Shown: positions 12,230 through 24,692, counted from the first letter of the stretch. The stretch is DNA of 64,000 bases from Dromaius novaehollandiae (GCF_036370855.1 NC_088103.1:12339404-12403403), one strand, 5' to 3'. Numbers and translations: made by a program. The notes: a model not told the origin generated them from the sequence alone.

Positions 12230-13000
12230 CCAGTGCAAGGACAGCCTGGCCAGGAAGTCCCTCGAGCGAAACAGCTGCTGCCTGTCAGCCCATCCTCCCC
12301 ACAGGCTGCCTTGCACCCACGCAGGGTGATCATTCGGAGCCACCCCTCACGGCTTTGCTTGCGTCTTGGCTCTTACAGCAATTCCCACTCTCTGGATATG
12401 AGCGGCACTGCCCCTCACACTCACTCACCTCAGGTCACAGCCTCCAGGACACCACTGTCCCCTCAAGGATTAAAACCAGAGCACCAGCTGCCTCTGGAAA
12501 ACAGCTAGCCTCCCCCAAAATGGCCGCCGCACCTGCGGCGCCTCCCCCAAAATGGCCGCCGCACCTGCGGCGCCTCCCCCAAAATGGCCGCCGCACCTGC
12601 GGCGCCTCCCCCAAAATGGCCGCCGCACCTTGGCCTACACACACTGCAGTATCAAGGGCTGTAGGGCATGGCAGGAAAGCAGCCAGCCCAAGAGATAAGA
12701 GGGCAGCCCCGACGCAGGACCTGGTGTCCTGAGGCAGAGCAGCCATCCCCACCGCCGCAGGCCTGGCCCTAATGGTGAGGTGCATTTCCCCTCATCCTGC
12801 CAGCCCCCATCCCCACAGACCCCTCGTTAGCATATGCAGCAAATCGCCACAGAGACACACAGCCGCCACCTCAGAAAAGGGGGAAGGGGCCTGTGCTGGA
12901 GATGCCCATAACCGTGCTGTATCCCTTACAGCAAGAAGCATGGCTGCTGTTTTGAGCATGGCAGGACATGTGTGCATGTGGGGGGGAAAAAAAAAAATCA
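12230..13000. other. GC-rich block containing the 32-bp minisatellite
   Basis: This segment is much richer in GC and CpG than its flanks. It carries the tandem array at 12509-12630, and open frames appear on both strands only because GC-rich DNA has few stops. A 184-codon frame runs through the array. The unit is 32 bp, not a multiple of three, so successive units are read in different frames, which argues against a protein. The block could be a small CpG island or a regulatory segment; no TATA or initiator context was identified. Confidence 0.5.
12509..12630 (+). repeat. 32-bp minisatellite, 3.8 copies, YY1-type core in each
   Basis: Three complete, identical 32-bp units (12509-12540, 12541-12572, 12573-12604) are followed by 26 bases of a fourth (12605-12630). 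Each unit contains AAAATGGCCGCC, which holds the AAnATGGC core recognised by the zinc-finger factor YY1, and a GCACCTGCGGCG segment with an E-box-like CACCTG. The 32-bp spacing is close to three helical turns, so the sites would lie on one face of the DNA. Identity between copies indicates recent expansion or homogenisation. YY1 binding is an inference from the motif. Confidence 0.9.
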
Positions 13001-15232
13001 CGTCCCTTTCCCAGGCCATTTTTAGCTAATACCTGCCGCAACCATCAGTTTGCTCATAAAAAACAACCTTGGCACCAAATATTAAAGCATTTCCAGGGAA
13101 ATCTAAGTTCTGCACTTACTGCACTCAATCTTTTTTGTTCATCCTATCAGCCACTACTAATTAATTAATAACAGGTTAAAAAAAATGTTTTTTTTATTAG
13201 CGCAATTCCTACCACTGCTAAAGACAGACATCCACCAGTTCGAACCAAGCGACACACGGTGCCCATTTACCTGTTGTATTTAAATTTCAAGCTAAGGTGA
13301 TTTCTTTTTTCCTTGACACAACTGAAGAACTTCCCACTTCCCAGCTGCTGCCCGCTCACATTTCCACACCTTTTGCAGCACCACAGGCTCACCCAGGCCT
13401 CCTCTCCAAGGCCTTTTCTGTCCTCCCCCTCGTGCTCACCCTCCCCTTCTACCTTGGCAGCTCCCCATAGCATGTTGCCACAGAAATCCCCTATTACTGA
13501 GCACCCTCGGCCTCTCGGAGCCCCAGGCACCAGCCCCGACATCTCTTCTCTCACAGGAAGGATCTCCACCAGCCTGCGCCCCCCAACAGCCCCGGCGCCC
13601 GCTGCAAGTCACTCGGCACTTATGTCTCCAGCAGAGCTGAAATGTACTTAAAAACGTCAAACACGTAAGTGAAGAATCAGAACTGCTGATTCTCCAGTTG
13701 GCCAATACTCAGTTAATAACACTCAGAGTACTCCACTTACCACAATAACTGTGAATCGAGTTAAAACAGGTCATCCTACCGCTCCTAGAGGAACCAATAA
13801 ATTGCAGATTTCCCAAAGGAAAAGGGAAGGCTAGCTGACATGCGTGCCGTTGTAAAGCCTCCCCCATAAATCTGTGATTTTGGCTTTGAACACATTTGAT
13901 GCTGCTGACACTGCATTTTCTAAGAAGTATTTGTACTTAAATTAGGTTAAAGAAGTTAATATAAAAGCATAAACCTATATTTTTTCAGCATAAATACAAG
14001 CAGTATTTTTCATTTCTTGAGGAAAATGTCATAGATAAAGGAAATGTGATTTTCAAGACAAATAATGCTAATTCTAGGCTCCAAGTAGAATGATACATAA
14101 TGTAATAGAAAAAGATAATAAAGACGTGATTCATATGTATCCACCACAATTCACTGGTAGCCTTTTCTTTTAAACCAGTCTATTGTCTAATGGGTACAAT
14201 AACTGGAATACGAACAAAAAGCCATTTTCAATTCCAATACACTTTACAGCAATGTGTTTGCAATTTAAGTACCATTTTAATCTGCTTTCATTGGCCTCCA
14301 TCTTAATGCAACAACATGAAACAGACCTCAGGGACATTTCCTCCTCTCCATCATGCGCAATGGAGGCTTAACTACGGGAACTCAGAAATATGGAAGCGAT
14401 CCTCTGAAATGGGACTGCCTCAGCCAGAGCACAGAGACACTTTACAGCCACTGAGGCATAACTGTACACTTACTTCCTCAGCACTGCAATTTGCCACTCT
14501 CTGGTGCTGCAAGTGTGATTTTCATAGTCATAGTACAATTATTTAATTTAGTTCAATTTGCAAAGCCATGTCTGGCAACTGGCTAATAACAACTGACTCA
14601 GTCTGAGCAAAGCACTCTCAATAATCGCTGCATTATCATTTTTCAATTACTTTGCAGTTAAGTACAACTTTCTTACCTCTGGATGGCTCTATTCTAAAAT
14701 GAGCACCTTGTTTGCCAGTTATGAAGACAACGTATTAACTTTTCTTTCTCTTAAAGTGAAGGAGAAAAATTCCCAAAATGACATAATAATAAGAAATCTA
14801 ATAGCCATCCAAGTGTGAGACACTATCAAGAGGAAATTTTTTTTAAATTGTCTTAGGGCAAGTCATTGAAAAATGATATTACACTCAATCATGCAAATAG
14901 CAATGGGCAGAAAAAAATTGTACACTTTTTCTCTGAAAATTACATGAGTCATGCAAAAGAACACATGAGTTACTGAAACTATTTCGCTCACCACAGAAAG
15001 AGGAAAAAAAGGAAATCTAGAAAAAAATCAAGACTATTAATATGGTATTTTCAGAAACATGTTTCCATTTTTGTTTTAAATAAACTTTTCCTTTTGTTGT
15101 ATTTTCATGAATATTACAAAACCAATATTAAAAACGTTTTTTCCAAATATTTTGTCCAATTTTATTTTGGTGGCGAATCAAGAGAAGCTATTTAAGAAGA
15201 ATGACCTGTATCCAGGGGGTTTGTTACCTGGC
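13001..15232. other. Non-coding spacer with a GC-rich patch at 13.32-13.62 kb
   Basis: A C-rich patch at 13.32-13.62 kb gives overlapping open frames on both strands, none recognisable. The rest is AT-rich, and 15.03-15.18 kb is particularly AT-rich, of the type found in matrix-attachment regions. No gene is supported. Confidence 0.5.
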
Positions 15233-15255
15233 AAAAGAAAAGAAAAGAAAAAAAA
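15233..15255 (+). repeat. (AAAAG)n simple repeat
   Basis: Three AAAAG units run into an A8 stretch. It is simple-sequence DNA. Confidence 0.75.
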
Positions 15256-15581
15256 CTTATTCACAAGCTGTGTTTAAAAGATATGTGTTTTTAATCTTCG
15301 AAGAAAATCTTTATAAAGCTTTTTTGTTTTGTTTTTTTGCTTTTTAAATGACAGTCCTTTGAAAAGAGCTGAGGCAGAGCTCAGGAGTTTCACACTCCTC
15401 TCTACTATGTCTGCCTAGAAGTAACTAAGTAATTATTGTAACACAGTAGTTTCCTGGGAAATGGTAATTGGTTTGTGAGCTCTGATTAAGAAAGTAGGGA
15501 AGACAGTACTGCTCACATCCCTAGCTCTTCCAGGGGTGGCATATATGTTTAAGTAAAACAAATCACACTTGCCTACCGAGT

Positions 15582-15604
15582 GTGATGCAAGTACCTTGCA
15601 TCAC
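15582..15604. promoter_or_regulatory. Perfect palindrome of two ATF4/C/EBP-like half elements
   Basis: GTGATGCAAG (15582-15591) and its exact reverse complement CTTGCATCAC (15595-15604) flank TAC. Each arm contains TGATGCAA, the consensus start of the C/EBP-ATF composite response element bound by ATF4/CHOP-type bZIP dimers. Two such elements face each other in 23 bp. Function is inferred; there is no visible promoter nearby. Confidence 0.35.
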
Positions 15605-16910
15605 TGATTTCCCCTTTCCTGAAAAACTGAATTGCAAAGCCCTACATAGGTGCTATGGTACAGCAGAACAGAGACACAGATACCAAAATCAGGACATTTC
15701 TGTCCAGAAAACAGTTCCAAGTATACAAGCTCACCTCATTTCTGCTTTTAGGAGAAGAGCAGCCCCCAAGTCATCAATGAAACATTTTCCCCTCTGACCT
15801 CAAAGGAAGGAGGATTTTATCCTGCTTCTCATGCTCACATTCTGGGCATTAAAAAAGCTGGATGTATTTAGCCTTGCTGGCAATCACAGCAGAGGTGCTA
15901 ATGAATGAACGAACGAGCACAAAGACTAAGCTCCCTGTCTCAGCCTTTAAAAATCAATGTGCTACCAGTGAGCAATGCCATCTCTGCCTCTTCGCATGAT
16001 CATCTGCCACTTAGTACAATGAAGTCATTAGAAAGTTGAGATGAGGGATGGCATAAAACTAAGCCCTGAAGTATCCCTTAATTTGATGTTTGGTCATTGC
16101 TCTGCAGAAGGTTATCAAACAGGTCAGGTGATTTTCACAGATAAAGTGTCTGCATAGCAATCAGCAGTGTGATGGAAATGGTGACAGGACTTCATTCTCT
16201 TGTCACCCCAGATAATGTTAGAGACGCCCTTGTGTAGTTTTACTGTCATGGGATAGAAAAATTATCTATATGGCACAACATCATGCTGATTTTGGGGAGG
16301 TCATGGTGAAGGTGAAACGCATACCTTCTGCTCATGAACGTCAATCTAACTGAAGTCTTGAAAGCTGATACTGCTGTCAGATTGCTACACAGCAAAAAGG
16401 ACAGACGATAAGTTCTCTGGGTGCTTGCCATGTGTGAGGACTGGAAGAAACTTCACTGTTGGAAAAAAGAAGCAATCAGAGGTCCCAAAACCCCTTACGG
16501 GATAACAGAGGCGATTTTAAAAGCTTTCATTCAAGGCTGAGGTATACCAGATTCTCCAAATATTGAAAATAAGAAAGAAACCAGCACTAGTTAGACCCTG
16601 ATACCAATCACAGGGTTAAAAATCAGTAATAAAGAAAAAAGATACATTGTTGGAGCTGTCTCCTCATACCTGCTGTCTAGATACTCCTCCTTTTCTGAAT
16701 CTTTTCTGGATACACCTCTTCAAATTGCTGCAACACACTTTCCTTTTTGCTTGACGGAGATTGGTGGTATTTTACAGCATAGTGGAACAAATGCTTCAGC
16801 AGTTGTGTAGAATGCAAGTAATTAGCAAATGCTAGTGGCACAAAACTGAACAAATATGAACAACTTTCTAGAGAGGATTGTTTCTAATGTAAATACTTTG
16901 CTTACCTTCT

Positions 16911-16939
16911 TACATATGTATGTATATGTACACACATAT
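16911..16939. repeat. Alternating pyrimidine-purine tract (TA/GT/CA)
   Basis: Twenty-nine bases of strict pyrimidine-purine alternation, mixing TA, TG and CA steps. It is a short degenerate microsatellite. Confidence 0.8.
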
Positions 16940-17862
16940 CCTTCCCTCAGATATGAAGAAGCTCTAAGTCCTTTCCATATTTTTCAAAGTATGTGTATTT
17001 ATTGATATTATTCTAGTTCCACGTTCATTTCTCATGTACCAATTGTCATTACGTGATATAGCAGTAATTCAGTCTGGCCCCTTTCACATTATTTTTAAGG
17101 AAGTTTTATAGTTTCTTTACTGAAAAGGAAAACATTTCATCTCAGAGAAGTTCCTGACAGGTCACATGAATGCAGGTGCTTATAGCTGCTTTTGGCACAC
17201 ACGAAATGTGACAGTGAACACTACCACACCAATAGCACCTTCATGTCCTCCCAGGTATCTGCTGCAAGTCCTTGGCAGCTCTGTTAGAGAAATCCAAAAC
17301 TCAGCTCTGAATGTGGCTGTAGGTCAAAGACAGCAGCCTGAGATTTTACTGACCATATATGAGCCATATGACTTAATATTACATTAACTACACAACTTAA
17401 ACACATACATCTGAGGACTGAAGCTAGAAGAAACATTTATGTTAGAGGGAAAATGGAACCAAAGAGAAAGACTGAGGATACCATAGAATGACAGTTCTAG
17501 AAAGTTCCCCAAATATGCACGGGAGTATGAGGTTTTTTTTTTAAAATAAATCTTTTGACATTACCAGCAGCTGCTGGCATCATTTAATACTATATTCCAT
17601 GCAATCAAACATGTAATTGTTGTATATGCGATGCCAAATATCCCTTAGCCTCATCTGACATGTGTCATTCATATGAAAGAATTTCATTATAGCATTGCAT
17701 ATTGAGCTGTACAAACAGACCCAAGAATGCATTATCATTGGCAAAAGGTCAGCTTTTTCTTCTTTTTATTCCCCACACTATTTCTGAAAGAGCAGAGCAA
17801 CCACATTACTGATGTCAGGACACGTTCTGCAACCAGGTGTTACCAGCACAGAAAGCATACTA

Positions 17863-17878
17863 TTTTTTTTTTTTTTTT
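17863..17878 (+). repeat. Poly-T run (16 T)
   Basis: Sixteen consecutive T residues between AGCATACTA and AAGCC. Confidence 0.9.
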
Positions 17879-19561
17879 AAGCCTTTGCTACAGAGGAAAA
17901 TACTTTCAGAAAACTGTGCTTGGGGGATGCTTTATAGGAAATACTCAGAAGATCACAGACGTTCTTCGGAGGGCTCTGTCGTCCTTCAAAAACAGCAGGT
18001 CTAAAATCACCTTTTCAAAACACCATTTCAGCTTTGATTCTGCCATGCAATATACAAAACTGGACATGTCCAGGGTTAAAAAAAAGTGACAACATTTGAG
18101 CGCACACTGAAGAACAAATCTATTATAGTTCATGGTAAAAGGAAGGGTGTTGGTTCACATTAAAAACTGATTTGCCTGCAAGAAAGCATTCATAAAAGAC
18201 CATGTGGTAGAGCTGAAGCAACTCAATATTAAAAATGTTTTTAATTGTGATTTCAAAAACAGTGAAAATGCCGATGTAAAAGAAATTGGACCCTGATCAA
18301 TGAGAAGTCTCTCTCTTCCATTATACTTGCCATTAACAAGGAAAGAAAAAAAGGGGGGAGGGGGGAACCTCTAAGCAAAAGCCTTCCAGTCGACCTCCAA
18401 GATTTAAATAGCTGTTTGCGTTGCCTGAGCAATGTGCTCCTCCATTAAAGTGCTTCACAATGCTGAAAGGATCCCAGTTCTCTGGTTCTTTGTTGACTGG
18501 AAATAGAAGTGAAATAGAAGAAACTTTTAAGATCCTCAATCAAAAGACTGCCTCTTTCCTCTGCCTTGCTTATACCAGATCACCGGAATTAGAACGAGAA
18601 AAGGGCAGTGGGTTGCTTAATTGTCTGCAGCGTGCTGGTTAAGAAAGTAGCAATATCTGTCATCTGCTTGAGGAGGAATAATGATATGAGCTAATTTTCT
18701 ATTCTTGTAAGCTGTACTTCTTTTAAACAGAGATTTTGTAACACTCATTCATTTTTGACTCAAGCACTTTATCAAAATTCAGCATCCTGACAGTTGTTTT
18801 GATTAGGAAGAGGAGATCATGATGGAGCCAGGTAACTTTCTCATGAAATCATATTTACTTACAGAGGGTGCATGAAGTTTTGTTTCCACGAACACAGGAT
18901 CAAACAGCAGTGCCTATCATTACCTCCAGCTTGAAGCCACATCCAGCTCGCAATCAGGCAGAGCAGGCTTTTACTTCAGCAGCACAAACCCAGTGACTTG
19001 TCCCTCTAATCTTTTGCTCCGTGCCCCACTCTGGTTCTGCAATGCATCTGACTGCTTTTCTCACACATTACTTCAATACAATCACTCCCTTCCTCTTAAA
19101 CTCGCTACTAGCAGAACACAAGCCTCATTGGACTGCACAGCTAAAGCCTATTACAAACAGCCTTGCGCTTCCTTTTGTTTTAAGTAAAGGCTGCTGGAGT
19201 TTTCTGCCGTTTGCTCTCTGAAGTGACTCATGCGTTTACATTTTACATCTCTTGCTCACTCAAGCTTTAATGAGGTTTGGCCTAGCTCATAAGTTAAAAA
19301 TTGTGATGAGTATTAGATGGGATCAAACAGTTCAAAGTCCTCTGCCTGACCATACTTTCCAAAGTGCTAGCTGAAACAGCTTTCCCATAGGTAAAGACTT
19401 CATGTGAGCAGGATTTCAGACAGAATATAAAAAAAGCTATCAGGTCACCACAAGAACAACACTTCAAGAAAGACTAACGCAGATTTAACAAATCCAAATA
19501 GGAAGCTCAGTTCATTAAGAGATTGTATTCTAAAGGTTAAAATAAACAAACAAAAGACCAT

Positions 19562-20790
19562 TATACCAACGGGAGTGGGGGATAACAGAATCATAGGAAA
19601 GGAGGGTCGAAGAGGTACTGAAGACACCCTACACTTCACTCTTTTGTACTAGTGCAGGGATTGGGTACATCTCAGCTCGTGGCTCTTAAAACCTCCAGAG
19701 AGTCCCAAACCCTTCTGAGAGATCTGTTCCCATCTTGCACTACGTGTTAGAAAGCTTTTCCTAACTTCCAACCTAAATTTTGTTCTTGTAAATTAAACTG
19801 ATGATTTGCTGGCCTGCCTCAATGAGAAAAGGAGAACAATTAGTAGCCACCTTCTGCACAAAACCTCTTATAACTGGGATACTGTTATCAGGTCCTTGCA
19901 TTTCCTTTTCTTTATATGAAACGTAACCACTACTGCCAACTTTCCTTGTATTGTATACCATTGTATGCCTTCTAAATTCTTCTTTCCTTGTTGCTCTCAA
20001 GTTCTCTCCAATTTGTCTACACCCTTACTAAACTTATTAAATGAAATCTGTGTTTTTGCAAGAACACCGTAATGCTGACCTTGTCCAATTCAAGGTCGTC
20101 TTCTGCCACTCAGGCTGCCTGGGCAGTTTTTCTCCAGTTTTTGTTTCAGCCTGTCCCTTATCCTCCCCTAGGTATAGGACTTTGCAAAGCTGAACCTGGT
20201 CGTGCAGATTTAGGACTTTTTTCCCCCCTCCTAAATCAACAAGGCTCTTTTGAATGCCAATTTTGTCTTCCATTGTGCTTACAGCATATCAGCTTGCTGT
20301 CCTCGTGCATTTGACCCATGTAACATCTATTTTGTTATCCAAGTCTTTAATGAAGAAACTGAATAGAGAAGCAGCCTGGTTTGGCCCCACTTCAAATGCC
20401 CTCTCAGTCTGGCAGTGAACTGCCACTCCTTTTCAGGGGTTTTCAATCCACTGTATGCAGTGTTTTTGTGATGGAAATATTTCTGTATTGTATATAAAGA
20501 TATTGTGAGAATAAAGTCAAAAGCTTAACAGAGTCAGATTACATATCCCCTCTCTCGTGTACTCAGCCTGTTATCCTGCCCAAGAAAGAAATCAGATTAC
20601 TCTGACATTTGTTCCTGAAAAATAGTGGGTTTTTTTTAAATCACTCCATCATCTTCAGCAGCTGATATACTGACTGCTTAATAATTTGTCCTAGAAACTT
20701 TCCAGGGGCTGAAGTTAGTCTAACTGCTCTAGAGTGTCTCAAGACCAGCCCTTTTCTCCTCCTTTTTTCCACTTAAAGATTTAAAGTGAA
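19562..20790 (-). mobile_element. CR1/L3-type non-LTR retrotransposon, 5'-truncated, antisense
   Basis: About 1.2 kb of the plus strand follows the reverse complement of a CR1/L3 LINE from its 3' end inward. It begins with AGAATCATAGGAAAGG (3' tail region). It continues with GTTAGAAAGCTTTTCCTAAC and TTCCAACCTAAATTTTG, then TTCTCTCCAATTTGTCTACA, TAGGACTTTGCAAAGCTGAA, TTATCCAAGTCTTTAATGAA with GAAACTGAATAGA, ATCAGATTACTCTGACATTT, and TTTCCAGGGGCTGAAGTTAG with TCTAACTG. The part beyond about 20.3 kb corresponds to the C-terminal reverse-transcriptase coding region, but it carries stops and frameshifts throughout. It is a dead, old copy, truncated at its 5' end as is usual for target-primed reverse transcription. 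The 20.79 kb limit is approximate. Confidence 0.88.
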
Positions 20791-22840
20791 AAGTTTGTGA
20801 AGCCTGACCTGTTAATAAAGTCTATTCTACAGAAGGATAAATGTGACTAATGTGCCAGAAAGCGATCTGAATTAAAAAAAACCCACAACACTATTTATAT
20901 GAACAATCCCAGGAGTTTCACAAAGGACCATGGTTCACCCAGTGAAATTGCCAGAAAACAGGAACAACTGAGACTGTTTATTCTAGCGAGAACGTGAATC
21001 AGAAGGGATGTGCTGGAAGGACGCGAATGAGTGCACAGCATGAAGAAGTTAGAAAGATGCTCCGGTTAATCCTCCTGCGATACAAAACAAGCACGTATGC
21101 AACAAAACTGACTGACCCACTTTTTAATGATAAAAGGGCATTCTCCTCATTTTAAAAGTACAAGGTATGGACCCTCAGAAAGTGCTGCCAACAGTCAATA
21201 CTGAGGGCACATGCCTAGCAGGATGCAGCAAGGATCAGACACTGGTGTAGACAACAGCCAGGAGCAAACCCAGCCCTCCCTCGGGAACCCACTTTGCCTT
21301 CTTGAATCTATGCTGAGAGCACAGCGACAGGGGCTGGCTACTGCAAGCAGCGCTGAGGTCTCAGCACAGCTCCCAGCACACCAAGTGCTGACTGGACAAT
21401 TTGCCGTTTCTCCCAGAGTGCCCCTACGCATGGGCTTCTCCCACTGGTTGGCCACATGCTTCTCTCCCGTCCACCCTTTCCAAAAACCACCAATTTTGCA
21501 GCCATATGGCACCTGATCAGCCTCAAACACTTTGCAACAAGCACTTGCTCCAAGACCAGCAAGTTAATTACACAACTGACCCACAGAGCTCAGTGGTTAA
21601 GAGTTGCCAAATCTTCTTTCCCAAGCACCACTTCTGCATCAGGTCTGGTGCTCCCATTTCTATCCGTTCGTTTCCACAACTCACCTGGCCTTTTTCCCCA
21701 CCTTGAAAATAATCCTCTTAATTGAAAAATTGAGGTGAAAGACACATTGAGTCCAGGACTACGTATTGATTCTGTTCAGCCCTCTTTCTCCAGAGCAGGT
21801 CCCCCCCCCCTTTTTTTTCTTTTTGCATGATTAAACCCGAATAACTTTACACTTTTTAAAAAATATCTAAATATCTTTGCAAAGTCCAGCTCAGCACAGC
21901 TTTTATTTGTATTCTCACTTTAGCCTCATACCTCTTTGCCCACCAAGACATATTTACTGCACACTGTTGGAAGCTTGCTCTGAAGACAGAATTATTAGTT
22001 TCTTTAGTTGTTTTTTTTAATGGCACCTAGCATGATGATATTGGCACTTCATAAACATTAGAGGTGTTGTGAAATAAATGCCTTTTTTGGGGGGCAGGGG
22101 CTGTTACTTGCTCCCCTACACACACTTTTGGGCTGAGACCTGAGACAAACAGAAAATAATGCCAATATATTGCACTTGAATATTGTGTGCCCAAATGAGA
22201 CACCTCAAATCTGACTTTCTAAAACACTTAATGCAACATCATGGTTGTGCACTCAAAGCACATCTACCACTGACCAGATCTGCAGCTGCAAGTCAGCACT
22301 TCAGCAAATCAGTCCCCAGAGGCTTTAATGATGCACCAGGGAAAAGCAAATCACAAAAGCAATCATGAGAAATGTGCTTCGTTCCCATGACCTGCTCCAT
22401 GACAACACACTGACAAAGGCACTGAGCAAAGCAAAGTCTCCAGTGCACCAGTTGGATAAGCCTTCATCATGAAAGCATCTTTCATTCAATCTCTGCCCAT
22501 CTCCAGCTATACACAGCCCAGAGGCCCAGGCCACAGCCCCTTGCTTGGTTCTTTTGACTGCACCCTCATTCCTCACTTTTTTTTCCCATTGTTTTCCCTA
22601 AGTAGTAGTTTGCAACTCTCTTCCATTCTCCATTCCTCCCACTCTTATGCTTCCCTCCAGGACGCAGTCATGTAATTAAAAGCTGTTTCATAAATGGGTG
22701 TACACAGAGGGCTGTACTAAGGTTGCACAAGTATTCTGAGTGCTTGACTTTGCAAGCTTGTGTGGGCACACGTGCCTATGATATAGAAATAATAAATAAT
22801 AATCCTTTGCACTTTTTTTATTTAGTGCCTTTTTCCCCCA
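20791..22840. other. Non-coding spacer
   Basis: No gene is seen. Open frames of about 100 codons at 21.2-21.7 kb overlap on both strands and match nothing known. A C-run/T-run junction lies near 21.80 kb. The stretch at about 22.02-22.08 kb faintly resembles an ancient amniote SINE tail. Confidence 0.5.
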
Positions 22841-24260
22841 AGAGGAAGAACAAGCATCCCGTGCCCTCCATCCCTCTGCGCATGCACACGCCCAGGTGCC
22901 ATGGGCTGGGACCTACCCTCCGCCATGCACCCTGAGAGAAACAAGACAGCAGATGGGACCAAAACCCAGATGCTTTTCCATATGCCCACTCACACTCCTA
23001 CTTCCATGCTCAGCAGTGGCAACTCTTTTCTGCTCCCTGGCGCGGGGAAATGCAAGACCTGGATTTGGTAGGAAGAGGCAGGGAGCAGCAGGGCTAGGCG
23101 GCAGGCTCTCCTGGGATGCCACCGGTACCTATGTTTATGCCACCACCTACCTCACCTTAGCTGGGAACGACTTGTCTTCCCAGGGCACAGCGAGCCGCAG
23201 CATCTTACCCCAAAAGTTTCCTCCTCTGCTGAATTTTCCTTACCATCCATTTCCACTGGCTCACTGCTGCAGGGTCCCAAATGACCTGTTGAGGAGAGAG
23301 CCTAGAAAGCATGTAGATCCTCTAGAAAATAAAGTGCAACTTACATAGTGCCATTACATCCAGCGATACCTGTATAGAAAAGACTCCTCACAATCGCTAC
23401 AGCAAAATCTTCTCTTCTCTGCTGCTGCAAAATCCTAAAATAGGATGGAGAAAGAATAAAGGAGAACTGTTAAAAAGGCAGAGGGAATTAAAAGAAAGGA
23501 GGAGGGGAGAATCACCAAGAGTTAGACGGGAGTAGCCAGCATTTTATAGTGATGCTTTCAAAACAGAAAAAGATTGCACTGCGTCAAGGGCAAAGACTCA
23601 CTCTGACAATTGCATATTGCTGGGACCTTCAGCTGGGGAACGCGAGAGGCAGTTTGGGCTTTGGCAGGAGTTAAATTGGCCCATTAGAGATCAGTGACTC
23701 AGATCATTTTGTCCTATAACCAGTCGTGGGTATCTGCAAAAGAGGAACACTGCAGTTCGTGTTTGTTGTTTTGTTTTCAGTAGGGTGACCTAACAGCAAT
23801 GTATCACAGCCATTTAATGTATTTAGAGACAGGCAAAATGATAAGATTTAATCTTTTTAGTGCCCCAATTTTTGCTGGAAAGGCATGTATGGGAGCAACT
23901 GGCTTTTTCCATAAATGCCATGGATTGTGCTATGAAGGTTTAAGTGCAGACTTTACTTCCTCAAAGTGGATTTATTCCGCTAGAGGAAGGGGGATTTCTC
24001 TGCTTGGCTTCTGATGCAGTGCATGCCCTTGAAAGATTAATGTTTGCCTGCAGAAGGTTTATTTCCCTCCACTGGCAGCTTTGCCATCACACCGCTGTTT
24101 CTGAAGCGCCTGCGTGGCAGTGAGCCACGGGGCTCACACCCCCCCGCCCCGCTCCCCATCCCCAGCCTGGGGCTCCCACATGCCCGGGGACAGGGCTGGT
24201 GCTCTCTGCTCGCTCTAGTTTCAGCGCATCTCACATCCACAGACCCGGTGAGGATCATCT
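22841..24260. other. Mixed segment with GC-rich patches
   Basis: GC-rich patches at 22.85-23.22 and 24.08-24.25 kb flank AT-rich DNA. A 150-codon frame at 22896-23348 reflects low stop density and shows no recognisable domain. No gene is supported. Confidence 0.45.
24139..24163 (-). promoter_or_regulatory. G-quadruplex motif (minus strand)
   Basis: On the plus strand C runs of 7, 4, 4 and 4 are separated by G, GCT and AT. The minus strand is therefore G4-AT-G4-AGC-G4-C-G7, a canonical quadruplex motif with loops of 2, 3 and 1. A palindromic CCAGCCTGGGG stretch adjoins it. Short loops and long runs predict high stability. Confidence 0.7.
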
Positions 24261-24540
24261 GTCCAAGAAGCTGAGCTCTGGGTGACCATAATAGTCACGT
24301 ATATTACCTGGATAGCATGCTGCTAAAACACTAATTAAAAGAGCTACTCATTTGGGAAAAGTAAGAAAAAATACCTATACTACATCAAAACTACTAGTGC
24401 TGAGTGACAAGCACCTGTCTTCTAGTAACGCTTTGTCAATAAGAGACTTTTTTTAGTAAGCAAATGGAGAGTTCTTTATACCAATATGGTGGTAATTACC
24501 AAGTTCCTAAAAATACTCCAACGTAATAATCCCTCATCTA

Positions 24541-24692
24541 GCACTCTGAAGGATCTTACGCATCACCTATTTTAGGCGAAGAAACTAAGGAAGCTCAGCT
24601 AGGCACCCTAACCCGCATCATCTGGCAATTCTGCGATGGCATTGAATACCCAGCAAGTGGATTTACGCTGAAGTTTGAGTCTTCTCTACATC
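24541..24692 (-). mobile_element. MIR-like SINE relic (antisense)
   Basis: The plus strand resembles the reverse complement of a MIR-type SINE. CACCTATTTTAGGCGAAGAA followed by ACTAAGG parallels the family's CATTTTACAGATGAGGAAAC with TGAGG. CCAGCAAGTGG parallels GCTAGTAAGTGG, and AGTTTGAGTCTTCT parallels the closing CCAGGTCTTCTGA block. A very diverged copy; limits are approximate. Confidence 0.42.

Larger units (their letters stand above)
15605..19560. other. Non-coding AT-rich spacer
   Basis: No gene is seen. Contents are an alternating tract at 16911-16939, a T16 run at 17863-17878, and GGGGGG-A-GGGGGG at 18353-18365. The longest open frame (about 120 codons near 17.8 kb) spans the poly-T and is not protein-like. 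Confidence 0.5.

Noticed and set aside
12178-12732. 184-codon plus-strand open frame with repeated PKMAAAP
   Set aside because: The repetition comes from the 32-bp minisatellite. Because 32 is not a multiple of three, consecutive units are read in different frames, and the opposite strand is open too. It is a GC-rich repeat effect.
22020-22080. Possible ancient SINE tail (GGCACCTAGCATGATGATAT)
   Set aside because: Similarity to known amniote repeats is confined to about 30 bases.
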